In this document: positions 45,140 to 57,565 of the stretch, piece after piece | Layout: each line of letters opens with the position of its first letter | Numbering within the stretch: position 1 is the stretch's first letter | Assembly (NCBI RefSeq): GCF_963678635.1 | Contig: NC_087066.1 | Location: forward strand, 1,384,201-1,448,200 | Source of the DNA: Symsagittifera roscoffensis | Taxonomy: Eukaryota > Xenacoelomorpha > Acoela > Convolutidae | DNA: 64,000 nt | Direction of reading: 5' to 3' | Notes under the pieces: model-generated | What the model saw: only the letters and a program-made list of their open reading frames with translations | Told to the model about the DNA's origin: nothing | Database searches by the model: none | Position numbers and translations under genes: made by a program

Positions 45140-48100
45140 CAATGAGGTCAATTATCTGTATAATAGTAGAAAAAACAAAAAGTTATTTTCTATATCTGTA
45201 ACAAAACTGGTCTGAACTATTCCGTTTTTCAGTTTGAATGCCTTGAAACTTAAACACCAAGCAAAGAGGTCAACTATGGGTAGAATAGTAGAAGAAGCAA
45301 AAAGTATTTTTCTAGTTCTGAAATAAAACTGGTCTGAAGTGTTCCGTTTCTCAATGTGAATGACTTGAAACTTAAACATCAAGCAATAAGGTCGACTATC
45401 TGTAGAATATTAGAACACACAAATGTTGTTTTTTAGTTCTGAAACAAAACTGGTCTGATCTATTCCGTTTTTCAGTTTGAACGAATTGAAACTCAAGGAG
45501 ATCAACTATGTGTAGAATAGTAGAACAAACAAAAAGTATTTTTCAGATCTGAAACAAAGATGATCTGAACCATCCCGTTTTTCAGTTTGAATGACTTGAA
45601 ACTTAAACATCAAGCAACGAGGTCAACTATGTGTAGAATAGTCGAACAAACAAAAAGTTGTTTTTTAGTTCTGCAACAAAACTGGTCTGATCTATTCCGT
45701 TTTTCAGTTTGAATGAATTGAAAATCAAGGAGATCAACTATGTGTAGAAAAGTAGAACAAACAAAAAAAGTTATGTTAAAGATCAAACAAAACTCGTCTG
45801 AACAATTATGTTTTTCATTTTGAGCGACATGAAACTTAAACATCAAGCAATGAGGTCAACTATGTGTAAATGTCAAAATGTGTAGAATAGTAGAACAAAC
45901 AAAAAGTAATTTTTTAATTCTGAAACAAAACTGGTCTGAACTATTCAGTTTTTCAATTTGAGCGACTTGAAACTTAAACACGAAGCGAAGAGGTCAACTA
46001 TGTGTAGAATAGTAAAACAAACTAAAAATGTATTTTTAGTTCTGAAACAATACTGGTCTGATCTATTCCATTTTTCAGTTTGAATGAATTGAAACTCAAT
46101 GAGGTCAATATTTGCAGAATAGTAGAACAAACAAAAAGTTTTTTTAGTTCTGAAACAAAACTGGTCTGAAATATTCCGTTTTTCAATTTGAGCGACTTGA
46201 AACTTAAACACCAAGCAAAGAGGTCAACTATGTGTAGAATAGTAGAACAAACAAAAAATATTTTTTTAGTTCTGAAACAAAACTTGTCTAATCTATTTCA
46301 TTTTTCAGTTTGAATGAAATGAAACTCAATGAGGTCAACTATTTGTAGAATAGTAGAACTAAAAAAAAAGTATTTTTTTAGTTCTGAAACGAAACTGTTC
46401 TGAGCTGTTCCACTTTTCAGTTTGAATGAATTGAAACTCAATGAGGTCAACTATTTGTAGAATAGTAGAACAAACAAAAAGTTTTTTTTAGGTCTGAAAC
46501 AAAACTGATCTGAACTATCCCGTTTTTCAGTTTGAATGACTTGAAACTTAAACATCAATCGATGAGGTCAACTATGTGTAAAATAAAAGAACAAACAAAA
46601 ATTATTTTTTAGGACTGTAACAAAACTGGTCTGAACTATTCCGTTTTTCAGTTTTAATGACATGAAACTTAAACATCAATCAATGAGGTCAACTATCTGT
46701 ATGATAGTAGAAAAAAACAAAAAGTTATTTTTCAGGTCTGTAAAAAAACTGGTCTGAACTATTCCGTTTTTCTGTTTGAATGCCTTGAAATTTAAACACC
46801 AAGCAAAGAATTCAACTATGTGTAGAAAAGTAGAAGAAGCAAAAAGTACTTTTTTAGCTCCGAAACAAAACTGGTCTGATCTATTCCGTTTTTCAGTTCG
46901 TTGAATTGAAACTCAATGAGGTCAACTATTTGTAGAATAGTAGAACAAACAAAACTTTTTTTAGGTCGAAAACAAAATTGATCTGAACTATCCCGTTTTT
47001 CAGTTTGATTGACTTGCAACTTAAACATCAAGCAATGAGGTCAACTATGTGTAGAAAAGTAGAACAAACAAAAAGATACTTTTTAGGGCTGAAACAAAAC
47101 TGGGCTGAAGTGTTCCGTTTCTCAATGTGATTGACTTGAAACTTAAACATCAAGCAATAAGGTCAACTATCTGTAGAAGATTAGAACACACAAATGTTGT
47201 TTTTTTTTTGTTCTGAAACAAAACTGGTCTGATCTATTCCTTTTTTCAGTTTGAGCGACTTGAAACTTAAATACCAAGCAAAGAGGTCAACAATGTGTAG
47301 AAAAGTAAAACAATCAAAAAGATACTTTTTAGGGCTGAAACAAAACTGGTCCGAAGTGTTCCGTTTCTCAATATGAATGTCTTGAAACTTAAACATCAAG
47401 CAATAAGGTCAACTATGTGTAGAATAGTAGAACAAACAAAATGTATTTTTCAGATCTGAAACAAAACTGGTCTGAACTATTCCGTTTTTCGATTTGAGTG
47501 ACTTGAAACTTAAACACCAAGCAAAGAGGTCAACTATGTGTAGAATAGTAGAAAAAACAAAAAAAATTTTTTTAGTTCTGAAACAAAACTGGTCTAATCT
47601 ATTCCATTTTTCAGTTTGAATGAAATTAAACTCAATGAGGTCAACTCTTTGTAGAATAGTAGAACTAACAAATTTTTTTTAGGTCTGAAACAAAACTGAT
47701 CTGAACTATCCCGTTTTTAAGTTTGAATGACTTGAAACTTAAACATCAATCAATGAGGTCAACTATGTGTAAAATAGAAGAACAAACAAAAAGTTATTTT
47801 TTAGGTCTGTAACAAAACTGGTCTGAACTATTCCGTTTTTCAGTTTCAATGCCTTGAAACTTAAACACCAAGCAAAGAGGTCAACTATTTGTAGAATAGT
47901 AGAACAAACAAAAAGTAATTTTTTAGTTCTGAAACAAAAGTGGTCTGAACTATTCCGTTTTTCAAATTGAGCGACTTGAAACTTAAACACCAAGCAAAGA
48001 GGTCAACTATGTTTGGAATAATAGAACAAACAAAAGGTGTTTTTTTAGTTCTGAAACAAAACTGGTCTGATCTATTCCTTTTTTCAGTTTGAATGAATTG

Positions 48101-48690
48101 AAACTCATGAGGTCAACTTTTTGTCGAATAGTAAAACAAACAAAAATTTTTTTTAGTTCTGAAACAAAACTGGTCTGAACTGTTCCGTTTTTCAATTTGA
48201 GCGACTTGAAACTTAAACATCAATCAATGAGGTCAACTATCTGTATAATAGTAGAAAAAAAAACAAAAAAATATTTTTTAGATCTGTAACAAAACTGGTC
48301 TGAACTATTCCGTTTTTCAGTCTGAATGCCTTGAAACTTTAACACCAAGCAAAGAGGTCAAATATGTGTAGAATAGTAGAAGAAGCAAAGAGTACTTTTT
48401 TAGCTCTGAAACAAAACTGGTCTGATCTATTCGGTTTTTCAGTTTGAATGATTTGAAACTCAATGAGGTCAACTATTTGTAGAATAGTAGAACAAACAAA
48501 ACTTTTTTAAAGTCTGAAACAAAATTGATCTGAACTATCCCGTTTTTTAGTTTGAATGGCTTGAAACTTAAACATCAAGCAATGAGGTCAACTATGTGTA
48601 GAAAAGTAGAACAAAACGAAAAAATATTTTTAGGGCTGAAACAAAACTGGTCTGAAACGTTCCGTTTCTCAATGTGAATGACTTGAAACT
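45140..48690. repeat. Type III satellite block, copy 2
   Basis: Class E monomers and the type III word set return here in the same order as in 20,880-26,540. Matches include TCAATTATCTGTATAATAG near 45,147, GTCGAACAAAC at 45,641, AAATGTCAAAATG at 45,868, AATCGATGAGG at 46,557, and GATTAGAACACACAAATG near 47,179. The block is shorter than the first because it has single copies of the 604-, 534- and 843-base units that are doubled there. Confidence 0.82.
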
Positions 48691-51600
48691 TAAACACAAA
48701 GCAAAGAGGTCAACTATGTGTAGATTAGTAGAACAAACAAAAAGTTAATTTAGGTCTGTAACAAAACTGGTCTGAACTATTCCGTTTTTCAGTTTGAATG
48801 CCTTGAAACTTAAACACCAAGCAAAGAGGTCAACTATGTGTAGATTAGTAGAACAAACAAAAAGTTATTTTAGGTCTGTAACAAAACTGGTCTGAACTAT
48901 TCAGTTTTTCAATTTGAGCGACTTGAAACTTAAACATCAAGCAAAGAGGTCAACTATGTGTAGAATAGTAGAACAAACAAAACGTATTTTTTTTAGTTCT
49001 GAAACAAAACTGGTCTAATCTACTCCTTTTTTCAGTTTGAATGAATTGAAACTCATGAGGTCAACTTTTTTTCGAATAGTAGAACAAACAAAACCTTTTT
49101 TAGGTCTGAAACAAACGTGATCTGAACTATCCCGTTTTTCAGTTTGAATGGCTTGAAACTTAAACATCAATCAATGAGGTCAACTATCTGTATAATAGTA
49201 GAAATAAAACAAAAAAAATTTTTTTTTAGGTCTGTAACAATACTGGTCTGAACTATTCCGTTTTTCAGTTTGAATGCCTTGAAACTTAAACACCAAGCAA
49301 AGAGGTCAAATATGTGTAGAATAGTAGAAGAAGCAAAAAGTACTTTTTTAGCTCTGAAACAAAACTGGTCTGATCTAATCCGTTTTTCAGTTTGAATAAC
49401 TTGAAATTCAATGAGGTCAACTAATTGTAGAATAGTAGAAAAAACAAAACTTTTTTAAGGTCTGAAACAACATGGATCTGAACTCTCCCGTTTTTCAGTT
49501 CGAATGACTTGAAACTTAAACATCAAGCAATGAGGTCAACTATCTGTATAATAGTAGAAAAAAAACAAAAAAAATTTTTTTTAGGTCTGTAACAATACTG
49601 GTCTGAACTATTCCGTTTTTCAGTTTGAATGCCTTGAAACTTAAACACCAAGCAAAGAGGTCAAATATGTGTAGAATAGTAGAAGAAGCAAAAAGTACTT
49701 TTTTAGCTCTGAAACAAAACTGGTCTGATCTATTCCGTTTTTCAGTTTGAATGAATTGAAACTCAATGAGGTCAACTATTTGTAGAATAGTAGAACAAAC
49801 AAAACTTTTTTAAGGTCTGAAACAAAATTGATCTGAACTATCCCGTTTTTCAATTTGAGCGACTTGAAACTTAAACACCAAGCAAAGAGGTCATTTTTGT
49901 GTAGAATAGTAGAACAAACAAAAATTTTTTTTTTGTTCTGGAACAAAACTGGTCTAATCTATTCCATTTTTCATTTTGAATGAATTGAAACTCAATGAGG
50001 TCAACTATTTGTAGAATAGTAGAACTAACAAAAATTTTTTTAGGTCTGAAACAAAACTGATCTGAACTATCCCATTTTTCAGTTTGAATGACTTGAAACT
50101 TAAACATCAATCAATGAGGTCAACTATGTGTAAAATAAAATAATAAAAACAAAAGTTATTTTTTAGTTCTGTAACAAAACTGGTCTGAACTATTCCGTTT
50201 TTCAGTTTGAATGCCTTGAAACTTAAACACCAAGCAAACAGGTCGAATATGTGGAGAATAGTAGAAGAAGCAAAAAGTACTTTTTTAGCTCTGAAACAAA
50301 ACTGATCTGATCTATTCCGTTTTTCAGTTTGAATGAATTGAAACTCAATGAGGTCAACTATTTGTAGAATAGTAGAACAAACAAAACTTTTTTAAAGTCT
50401 GAAACAAAATTGATCTGAACTATCCCGTTTTTTAGTTTGAATGGCTTGAAACTTAAACATCAAGCAATGAGGTCAACTATGTGTAGAAAAGTAGAACAAA
50501 ACGAAAAAATATTTTTAGGGCTGAAACAAAACTGGTCTGAAACGTTCCGTTTCTCAATGTGAATGACTTGAAACTTAAACACAAAGCAAAGAGGTCAACT
50601 ATGTGTAGATTAGTAGAACAAACAAAAAGTTAATTTAGGTCTGTAACAAAACTGGTCTGAACTATTCCGTTTTTCAGTTTGAATGCCTTGAAACTTAAAC
50701 ACCAAGCAAAGAGGTCAACTATGTGTAGATTAGTAGAACAAACAAAAAGTTATTTTAGGTCTGTAACAAAACTGGTCTGAACTATTCAGTTTTTCAATTT
50801 GAGCGACTTGAAACTTAAACATCAAGCAAAGAGGTCAACTATGTGTAGAATAGTAGAACAAACAAAACGTATTTTTTTTAGTTCTGAAACAAAACTGGTC
50901 TAATCTACTCCTTTTTTCAGTTTGAATGAATTGAAACTCATGAGGTCAACTTTTTTTCGAATAGTAGAACAAACAAAACCTTTTTTAGGTCTGAAACAAA
51001 CGTGATCTGAACTATCCCGTTTTTCAGTTTGAATGGCTTGAAACTTAAACATCAATCAATGAGGTCAACTATCTGTATAATAGTAGAAATAAAACAAAAA
51101 AAATTTTTTTTTTAGGTCTGTAACAATACTGGTCTGAACTATTCCGTTTTTCAGTTTGAATGCCTTGAAACTTAAACACCAAGCAAAGAGGTCAAATATG
51201 TGTAGAATAGTAGAAGAAGCAAAAAGTACTTTTTTAGCTCTGAAACAAAACTGGTCTGATCTAATCCGTTTTTCAGTTTGAATAACTTGAAATTCAATGA
51301 GGTCAACTAATTGTAGAATAGTAGAAAAAACAAAACTTTTTTAAGGTCTGAAACAACATGGATCTGAACTCTCCCGTTTTTCAGTTCGAATGACTTGAAA
51401 CTTAAACATCAAGCAATGAGGTCAACTATCTGTATAATAGTAGAAAAAAAACAAAAAAAATTTTTTTTAGGTCTGTAACAATACTGGTCTGAACTATTCC
51501 GTTTTTCAGTTTGAATGCCTTGAAACTTAAACACCAAGCAAAGAGGTCAAATATGTGTAGAATAGTAGAAGAAGCAAAAAGTACTTTTTTAGCTCTGAAA

Positions 51601-52281
51601 CAAAACTGGTCTGATCTATTCCGTTTTTCAGTTTGAATGAATTGAAACTCAATGAGGTCAACTATTTGTAGAATAGTAGAACAAACAAAACTTTTTTAAG
51701 GTCTGAAACAAAATTGATCTGAACTATCCCGTTTTTCAATTTGAGCGACTTGAAACTTAAACACCAAGCAAAGAGGTCATTTTTGTGTAGAATAGTAGAA
51801 CAAACAAAAATTTTTTTTTTGTTCTGGAACAAAACTGGTCTAATCTATTCCATTTTTCATTTTGAATGAATTGAAACTCAATGAGGTCAACTATTTGTAG
51901 AATAGTAGAACTAACAAAAAATTTTTTAGGTCTGAAACAAAACTGATCTGAACTATCCCATTTTTCAGTTTGAATGACTTGAAACTTAAACATCAATCAA
52001 TGAGGTCAACTATGTGTAAAATAAAATAATAAAAACAAAAGTTATTTTTTAGTTCTGTAACAAAACTGGTCTGAACTATTCCGTTTTTCAGTTTGAATGC
52101 CTTGAAACTTAAACACCAAGCAAACAGGTCGAATATGTGGAGAATAGTAGAAGAAGCAAAAAGTACTTTTTTAGCTCTGAAACAAAACTGATCTGATCTA
52201 TTCCGTTTTTCAGTTTGAATGAATTGAAACTCAATGAGGTCAACTATTTGTAGAATAGTAGAACAAACAAAACTTTTTTAA
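48510..52281. repeat. 1,886-bp tandem duplication (~16 monomers)
   Basis: Two copies lie at roughly 48,510-50,395 and 50,396-52,281 with an offset of 1,885-1,886 bases. For example, GAAAAGTAGAACAAAACG is at 48,601 and 50,486, and CTTGAAAC after CCCATTTTTCAG is at 50,092 and 51,978. Shared rare variants include TTTTTTTTCGAATAG, ACAACATGGATCTGAACTC, AGGTCATTTTTGTG and AAAATAATAAAAAC. The copies look near-identical apart from homopolymer lengths. Confidence 0.93.
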
Positions 52282-53330
52282 GGTCTGAAACAAAATTGAT
52301 CTGAACTATCCCGTTTTTCAATTTGAGCGACTTGAAACTTAAACACCAAGCAAAGAGGTCATTTTTGTGTAGAATAGTAGAACAAACAAAAATTTTTTTT
52401 TTTGTTCTGGAACAAAACTGGTCTAATCTATTCCATTTTTCATTTTGAATGAATTGAAACTCAATGAGGTCAACTATTTGTAGAATAGTAGAACTAACAA
52501 AAAATTTTTTAGGTCTGAAACAAAACTGATCTGAACTATCCCATTTTTCAGTTTGAATGACTTGAAACTTAAACATCAATCAATGAGGTCAACTATGTGT
52601 AAAATAAAATAATAAAAACAAAAGTTATTTTTTAGTTCTGTAACAAAACTGGTCTGAACTATTCCGTTTTTCAGTTTGAATGCCTTGAAACTTAAACACC
52701 AAGCAAACAGGTCGAATATGTGGAGAATAGTAGAAGAAGCAAAAAGTACTTTTTTAGCTCTGAAACAAAACTGATCTGATCTATTCCGTTTTTCAGTTTG
52801 AATGAATTGAAACTCAATGAGGTCAACTATTTGTAGAATAGTAGAACAAACAAAACTTTTTTAAGGTCTGAAACAAAATTGATCTGAACTATCCCGTTTT
52901 TCAATTTGAGCGACTTGAAACTTAAACACCAAGCAAAGAGGTCATTTATGTGTAGAATAGTAGAACAAACAAAAAAATTTTTTTTTGTTCTGAAACAAAA
53001 CTGGTCTAATCTATTCCATTTTTCAGTTTGAATGAATTGAAACTCAATGAGGTCAACTATTTGTAGAATAGTAGAACTAACAAAAAATTTTTAGGTCTGA
53101 AACAAAACTGATCTGAACTATCCCATTTTTCAGTTTGAATGACTTGAAACTTAAACATCAATCAATGAGGTCAACTATGTGTAAAATAAAATAACAAACA
53201 AAAAGTTATTTTTTAGTTCTGTAACAAAACTGGTCTGAACTATTCCGTTTTTCAGTTTGAATACCTTGAAACTTAAACACCAAGCAAACAGGTCAAATAT
53301 GTGTAGAATAGTAGAAGAAGCAAAAAGTAA
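51690..53330. repeat. 583-bp higher-order repeat, three copies
   Basis: A five-monomer unit containing AGGTCATTT(T/A)TGTG, CCCATTTTTCAG, AAAATAA(T/C)AAA and AACAGGTC(G/A)AATATGTG repeats with offsets of 583 and 582 bases. CTTGAAAC after CCCATTTTTCAG lies at 51,978, 52,561 and 53,143. A shortened fourth version follows 351 bases later at 53,494. Confidence 0.9.
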
Positions 53331-54539
53331 TTTTTTAGCTCTGAAACAAAACTGGTCTGATCTATTCCGTTTTTCAGTTTGAATGAATTGAAACTCAATG
53401 AGGTCAACTATTTGTAGAATAGTAGAACTAACAAAAATTTTTTAGGTCTGAAACAAAACTGATCTGAACTATCCCATTTTTCAGTTTGAATGACTTGAAA
53501 CTTAAACATCAATCAATGAGGTCAACTATGTGTAAAATAAAATAATAAAAACAAAAGTTATGTTTTAGTTCTGTAACAAAACTGGTCTGAACTATTCCGT
53601 TTTTCAGTTTGAATGCCTTGAAACTTAAACACCAAGCAAACAGGTCAAATATGTGTAGAATAGTAGAAGAAGCAAAAAGTAATTTTTTAGCTCTGAAACA
53701 AAACTGGTCTGATCTATTCCGTTTTTCAGTTTGAATGAATTGAAACTCAATGAGGTCAACTATTTGTAGAATAGTAGAACAAACAAAACTTTTTTAAGGT
53801 CTGAAACAAAATTGATCTGAACTATCCCGTTTTTCAATTTGAGCGACTTGAAACTTAAACACCAAGCAAAGAGGTCATTTATGTGTAGAATAGTAGAACA
53901 AACAAAAAAATTTTTTTGCTCTGAAACAAAACTGGTCTGATCTATTCCGTTTTTCAGTTTGAATGAATTGAAACTCAATGAGGTCAACTATTTGTAGAAT
54001 AGTAGAACAAACAAAACTTTTTTAAGGTCTGAAACAAAATTGATCTGAACTATCCCGTTTTTCAATTTGAGCGACTTGAAACTTAAACATCAATCAATGA
54101 GGTCAACTATGTGTAAAATAAAATAACAAACAAAATCTATTTTTTAGTTCTGGAACAAAACTGGTCTGAACTATTCCGTTTTTCAGTTTGAATACCTTGA
54201 AACTTAAACACCAAGCAAAGAGGTCAACTTTGTGTAGAATAGTAGAACAAACAAAAAGTAATTTTTTAGTTCTGAAACAAAACTGGTCTGAACTATTCCG
54301 TTTTTCAATTTGAGCGACTTGAAACTTAAACACCAAGCAAAGAGGTCATTTATGTGTAGAATAGTAGAACAAACAAAAAATTTTTTTTGCTCTGAAACAA
54401 AACTGGTCTAATCTATTCCATTTTTCAGTTTGAATGAATTGAAACTCAATGAGATCAACTATTTGTAGAATAGTAGAACTAACAAAATTTTTTTTTATAT
54501 CTGAAACAAAACTGATCTGAACTATCCCATTTTTCAGTT

Positions 54540-54900
54540 TGAATGAATTGAAACTCATGAGGTCAACTTTCTGTCGAATAGTAGAACAAACAAAAAAATT
54601 TTTAGGTCTGAAACAAAACTGATCTGAACTATCCTGTTTTTCAGTTTGAATGACTTGAAACTTAAACACCAAGCAAAGAGGTCAACTATGTTTGGAATAG
54701 TAGAACAAACAAAAAGTATTTTTTTAGTTCTGAAACAAAACTGGTCTGATCTATTCCTTTTTTCAGTTTGAATGAATTGAAACTCATGAGGTCAACTTTC
54801 TGTCGAATAGTAGAACAAACAAAAGTTTTTTTAGGTCTGAAACAAAACTGATCTGAACTATCCTGTTTTTCAGTTTGAATGACTTGAAACTTAAACATCA
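54540..54900. repeat. 232-bp dimer duplication
   Basis: A short class C monomer with GAAACTCATGAGGTCAAC and TTTCTGTCGAATAGTAG, followed by a class B-like monomer with ATCCTGTTTTTCAG, occurs twice about 232 bases apart (near 54,554 and 54,786). The dyad here is degenerate (ACTTTCTGTCGAATAGT). Confidence 0.82.
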
Positions 54901-55722
54901 ATCAATGAGGTCAACTATCTGTATAATAGTAGAAAAAAAAAACAAAAAAATGTTTTTTAGTTCTGTAACAAAACTGGTCTGAACTATTCCGTTTTTCAGT
55001 TTGAATGCCTTGAAACTTAAACACCAAGCAAAGAGGTCAAATATATGTAGAATAGTAGAAGAAGCAAAAAGTACTTATTTAGCTCTGAAACAAAACTGGT
55101 CTGATCTATTCCGTTTTTCAGTTTGAATGAATTGAAACTCAATGAGGTCAACTATTTGTAAAATAGTAAAACAAACAAAAACTTTTTTAAGGTCTGAAAC
55201 AAAATTGATCTGAACTATCCCGTTTTTTAGTTTGAATTGCATGAAACTATAACATCAAGCTATGAGGTCAACTATGTGTGGAAAAGTAGAACAAAACAAA
55301 AAGATACTTTTTGGGCTGAAACAAAACTGGTCTGAAACGTTCCGTTTCTCAATGTGGATAACTTGAAACTTAAACATCAAGCAATAAGGTCAACTATCTG
55401 TAGAATTTTAGAACACACAAATATTGTTTTTTAGTTCTGAAACAAAACAGATCTGATCTATTCCGTTTTTCAGTTTGAACGAATTGAAACTCAATGAGGT
55501 CAACTATTTGTAGAATAGTAGAACAAACAAATTTTTTTTTAGTTCTGAAAAAAAAACTGGTCTGAACTATTCCGTTTTTCAATTTGAGCGACTTCAAACT
55601 TAAACACCAAGCAAAGAGGTCAACTATGTGTAGAATAGTAGAACAAACAAAACGTATTTTTTTAGTTCTGAAACAAAACTGGTCTAATCTATTCCATTTT
55701 TCAGTTTGAATGAATTGAAACT

Positions 55723-56030
55723 CAATGAGGTCAACTGTTTGTAGAATAATAGAACTAACAAAAAAATTTTAAGGTCCGAAACAAAATTGATCTGAACTAT
55801 ACCGTTTTTCAGTTTGAATGACTTAAAACTTAAACATCAATCATTGAGGTCAATTATGTGTAAAATAAAAGAACAAACAAAAAGGTCAACTGTTTGTAGA
55901 ATAATAGAACTAACAAAAAATTTTTAAGGTCAAAACAAAATTGATCTGAACTAACCGTTTTTCAGTTTGAATGACTTGAAACTTGAACATCAATCATTGA
56001 GGTCAATTATGTGTAAATTGAAAGAACAAA
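55723..56030. repeat. Off-lattice 155-bp duplication with truncated monomer
   Basis: TCAACTGTTTGTAGAATAATAG occurs at 55,731 and again at about 55,886, only 155 bases apart, which is not a whole number of monomers. At about 55,880 AACAAACAAAAAG is joined straight to GTCAACTG, so about 75 bases of one monomer are missing. The join uses the shared word AAAAGG/AGG. The following monomer has also lost short pieces (GGTCAAAACAAAATTG and CTAACCG). Confidence 0.85.
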
Positions 56031-57565
56031 CAAAAAGTGTTTTTTTAGTTCTGAAACAAAACTGGTCTGATCTATTCCATTTTTCAGTTTGAATGCCTTG
56101 AAACTTAAACACCAAGCAAAAAGGTCAACTATGTTTGGAATAGTAGAACAAACAAAAAGTATTTTTTTAGTTCTGAAACAAAACTGGTCTGATCTACTCC
56201 GTTTTTCAGTTTGAATGAATTGAAACTCATGAGGTCAACTATTTGTCGAATAGTAGAGCAAACAAATTTTTTTTAGGTCTGAAACAAAACTGATCTGAAC
56301 TATCCGGTTTTTCAGTTTGAATGACTTGAAACTTAATTATCAATCAATGAGGTCAACTATCTGTATAATAGTAGAACAAACAAAAGTGTTTTTTTAGTTC
56401 TGAAACAAAACTGGTCTGATCTATTCCATTTTTCAGTTTGAATGAATTGAAACTCAATGAGGTCAACTGTTTGTAGAAAAATAGAACAAACAAAAAATTT
56501 TTAGGGTCTGAAACAGAATTGATCTGAACTATCCCGTTTTTCAGTTTGAATGACTTGAAACTTAAACATCAATCATTGAGGTCAATTATGTGTAGAAAAG
56601 TAGAACAAACAAAAAGATACTTTTTAGGGCTGAAAAAAAACTGGTCTGAAGTGTTCTGTTTCTCAATGTGAATGACTTGAAACTTAAACATCAAGCAATA
56701 AGGTCAACTATCTGTAGAATTTTAGAACACAAAATATTGTTTTTTAGATCTGAAACAAAACAGGTCTGATCTATTCCGTTTTTCAGTTTGAACGAATTGA
56801 AACTCAATGAGGTCAACTATTTGCAGAATAGTAGAACAAACAAAAATTTTTTTTTAGTTCTGAAAAAAAACTGGTCTGAACTATTCCATTTTTCAGTTTG
56901 AATGAATTGAAACTCAATTAGGTCAACTATTTGTAGAATAGTAGAACAAACAAAAAGTATTTTTTTAGTTCTGAAACAAAACTGGTCTGATCTACTCCGT
57001 TTTTCAGTTTGAATGAATTGAAACTCATGAGGTCAACTATTTGTAGAATAGTAGAACAAACAAAAAGTATTTTTTTTAGGTCTGAAAAAAAACTGAACTG
57101 AACTATCCCGTTTTTCAGTTTGAATGACTTGAAACTTAAACATCAATCAATGAGGTCAACTATCTGTATAATAGTAGAACAAACAAAAAAGTATTTTTTT
57201 TAGTTCTGAAACAAAACTGGTCTGATCTATTCCATTTTTTAGTTTAAATAAAATGAAACTTAATGAGGTCAACTATTTGTAGAATAGTAGAACAAACAAA
57301 ACTTTTCTTAGGTCTGAAACAAAATTGATCTGAACTATCCGGTTTTTCAGTTTGAATGACTTGAAACTTAAACATCAAGCAATGAGGTCAACTATGTGTA
57401 GAAAAGTAGAACAAACAAAAAGATACTTTTTAGGGCTGAAAAAAAACTGGTCTGAAGTGTTCCGTTTCTCAATGTGAATGACTTGAAACTTAAACATCAA
57501 GCAATAAGGTCAACTATCTGTAGAATTTTAGAACACACAAATAATGTTTTTTAGTTCTGAAACAA

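Larger units (their letters stand above)
31240..45140. repeat. Type II satellite block, copy 2 (expanded)
   Basis: From CTATTCAGTTTTTC at 31,269 the class C/D/A/B mixture of the first type II block returns with the same diagnostic words: GAACACTAGAACAAACG, TTTTTGGAATGGTAG, GTAATGTTTTAG and TTTATCGAATAG. It is about 3 kb longer than the first type II block, mainly because of a 4,536-base duplication and nested 952-base units. An exact 240-base offset pair (ACAAAAACTTATTTTAGG at 31,582 and 31,822) lies near its start. Confidence 0.8.

Noticed and set aside
54920-54955. A-rich run as a possible replication origin core or terminator
   Set aside because: It is a length variant of the monomer A-tract/T-tract, seen in many copies. 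Nothing else supports an origin or terminator.
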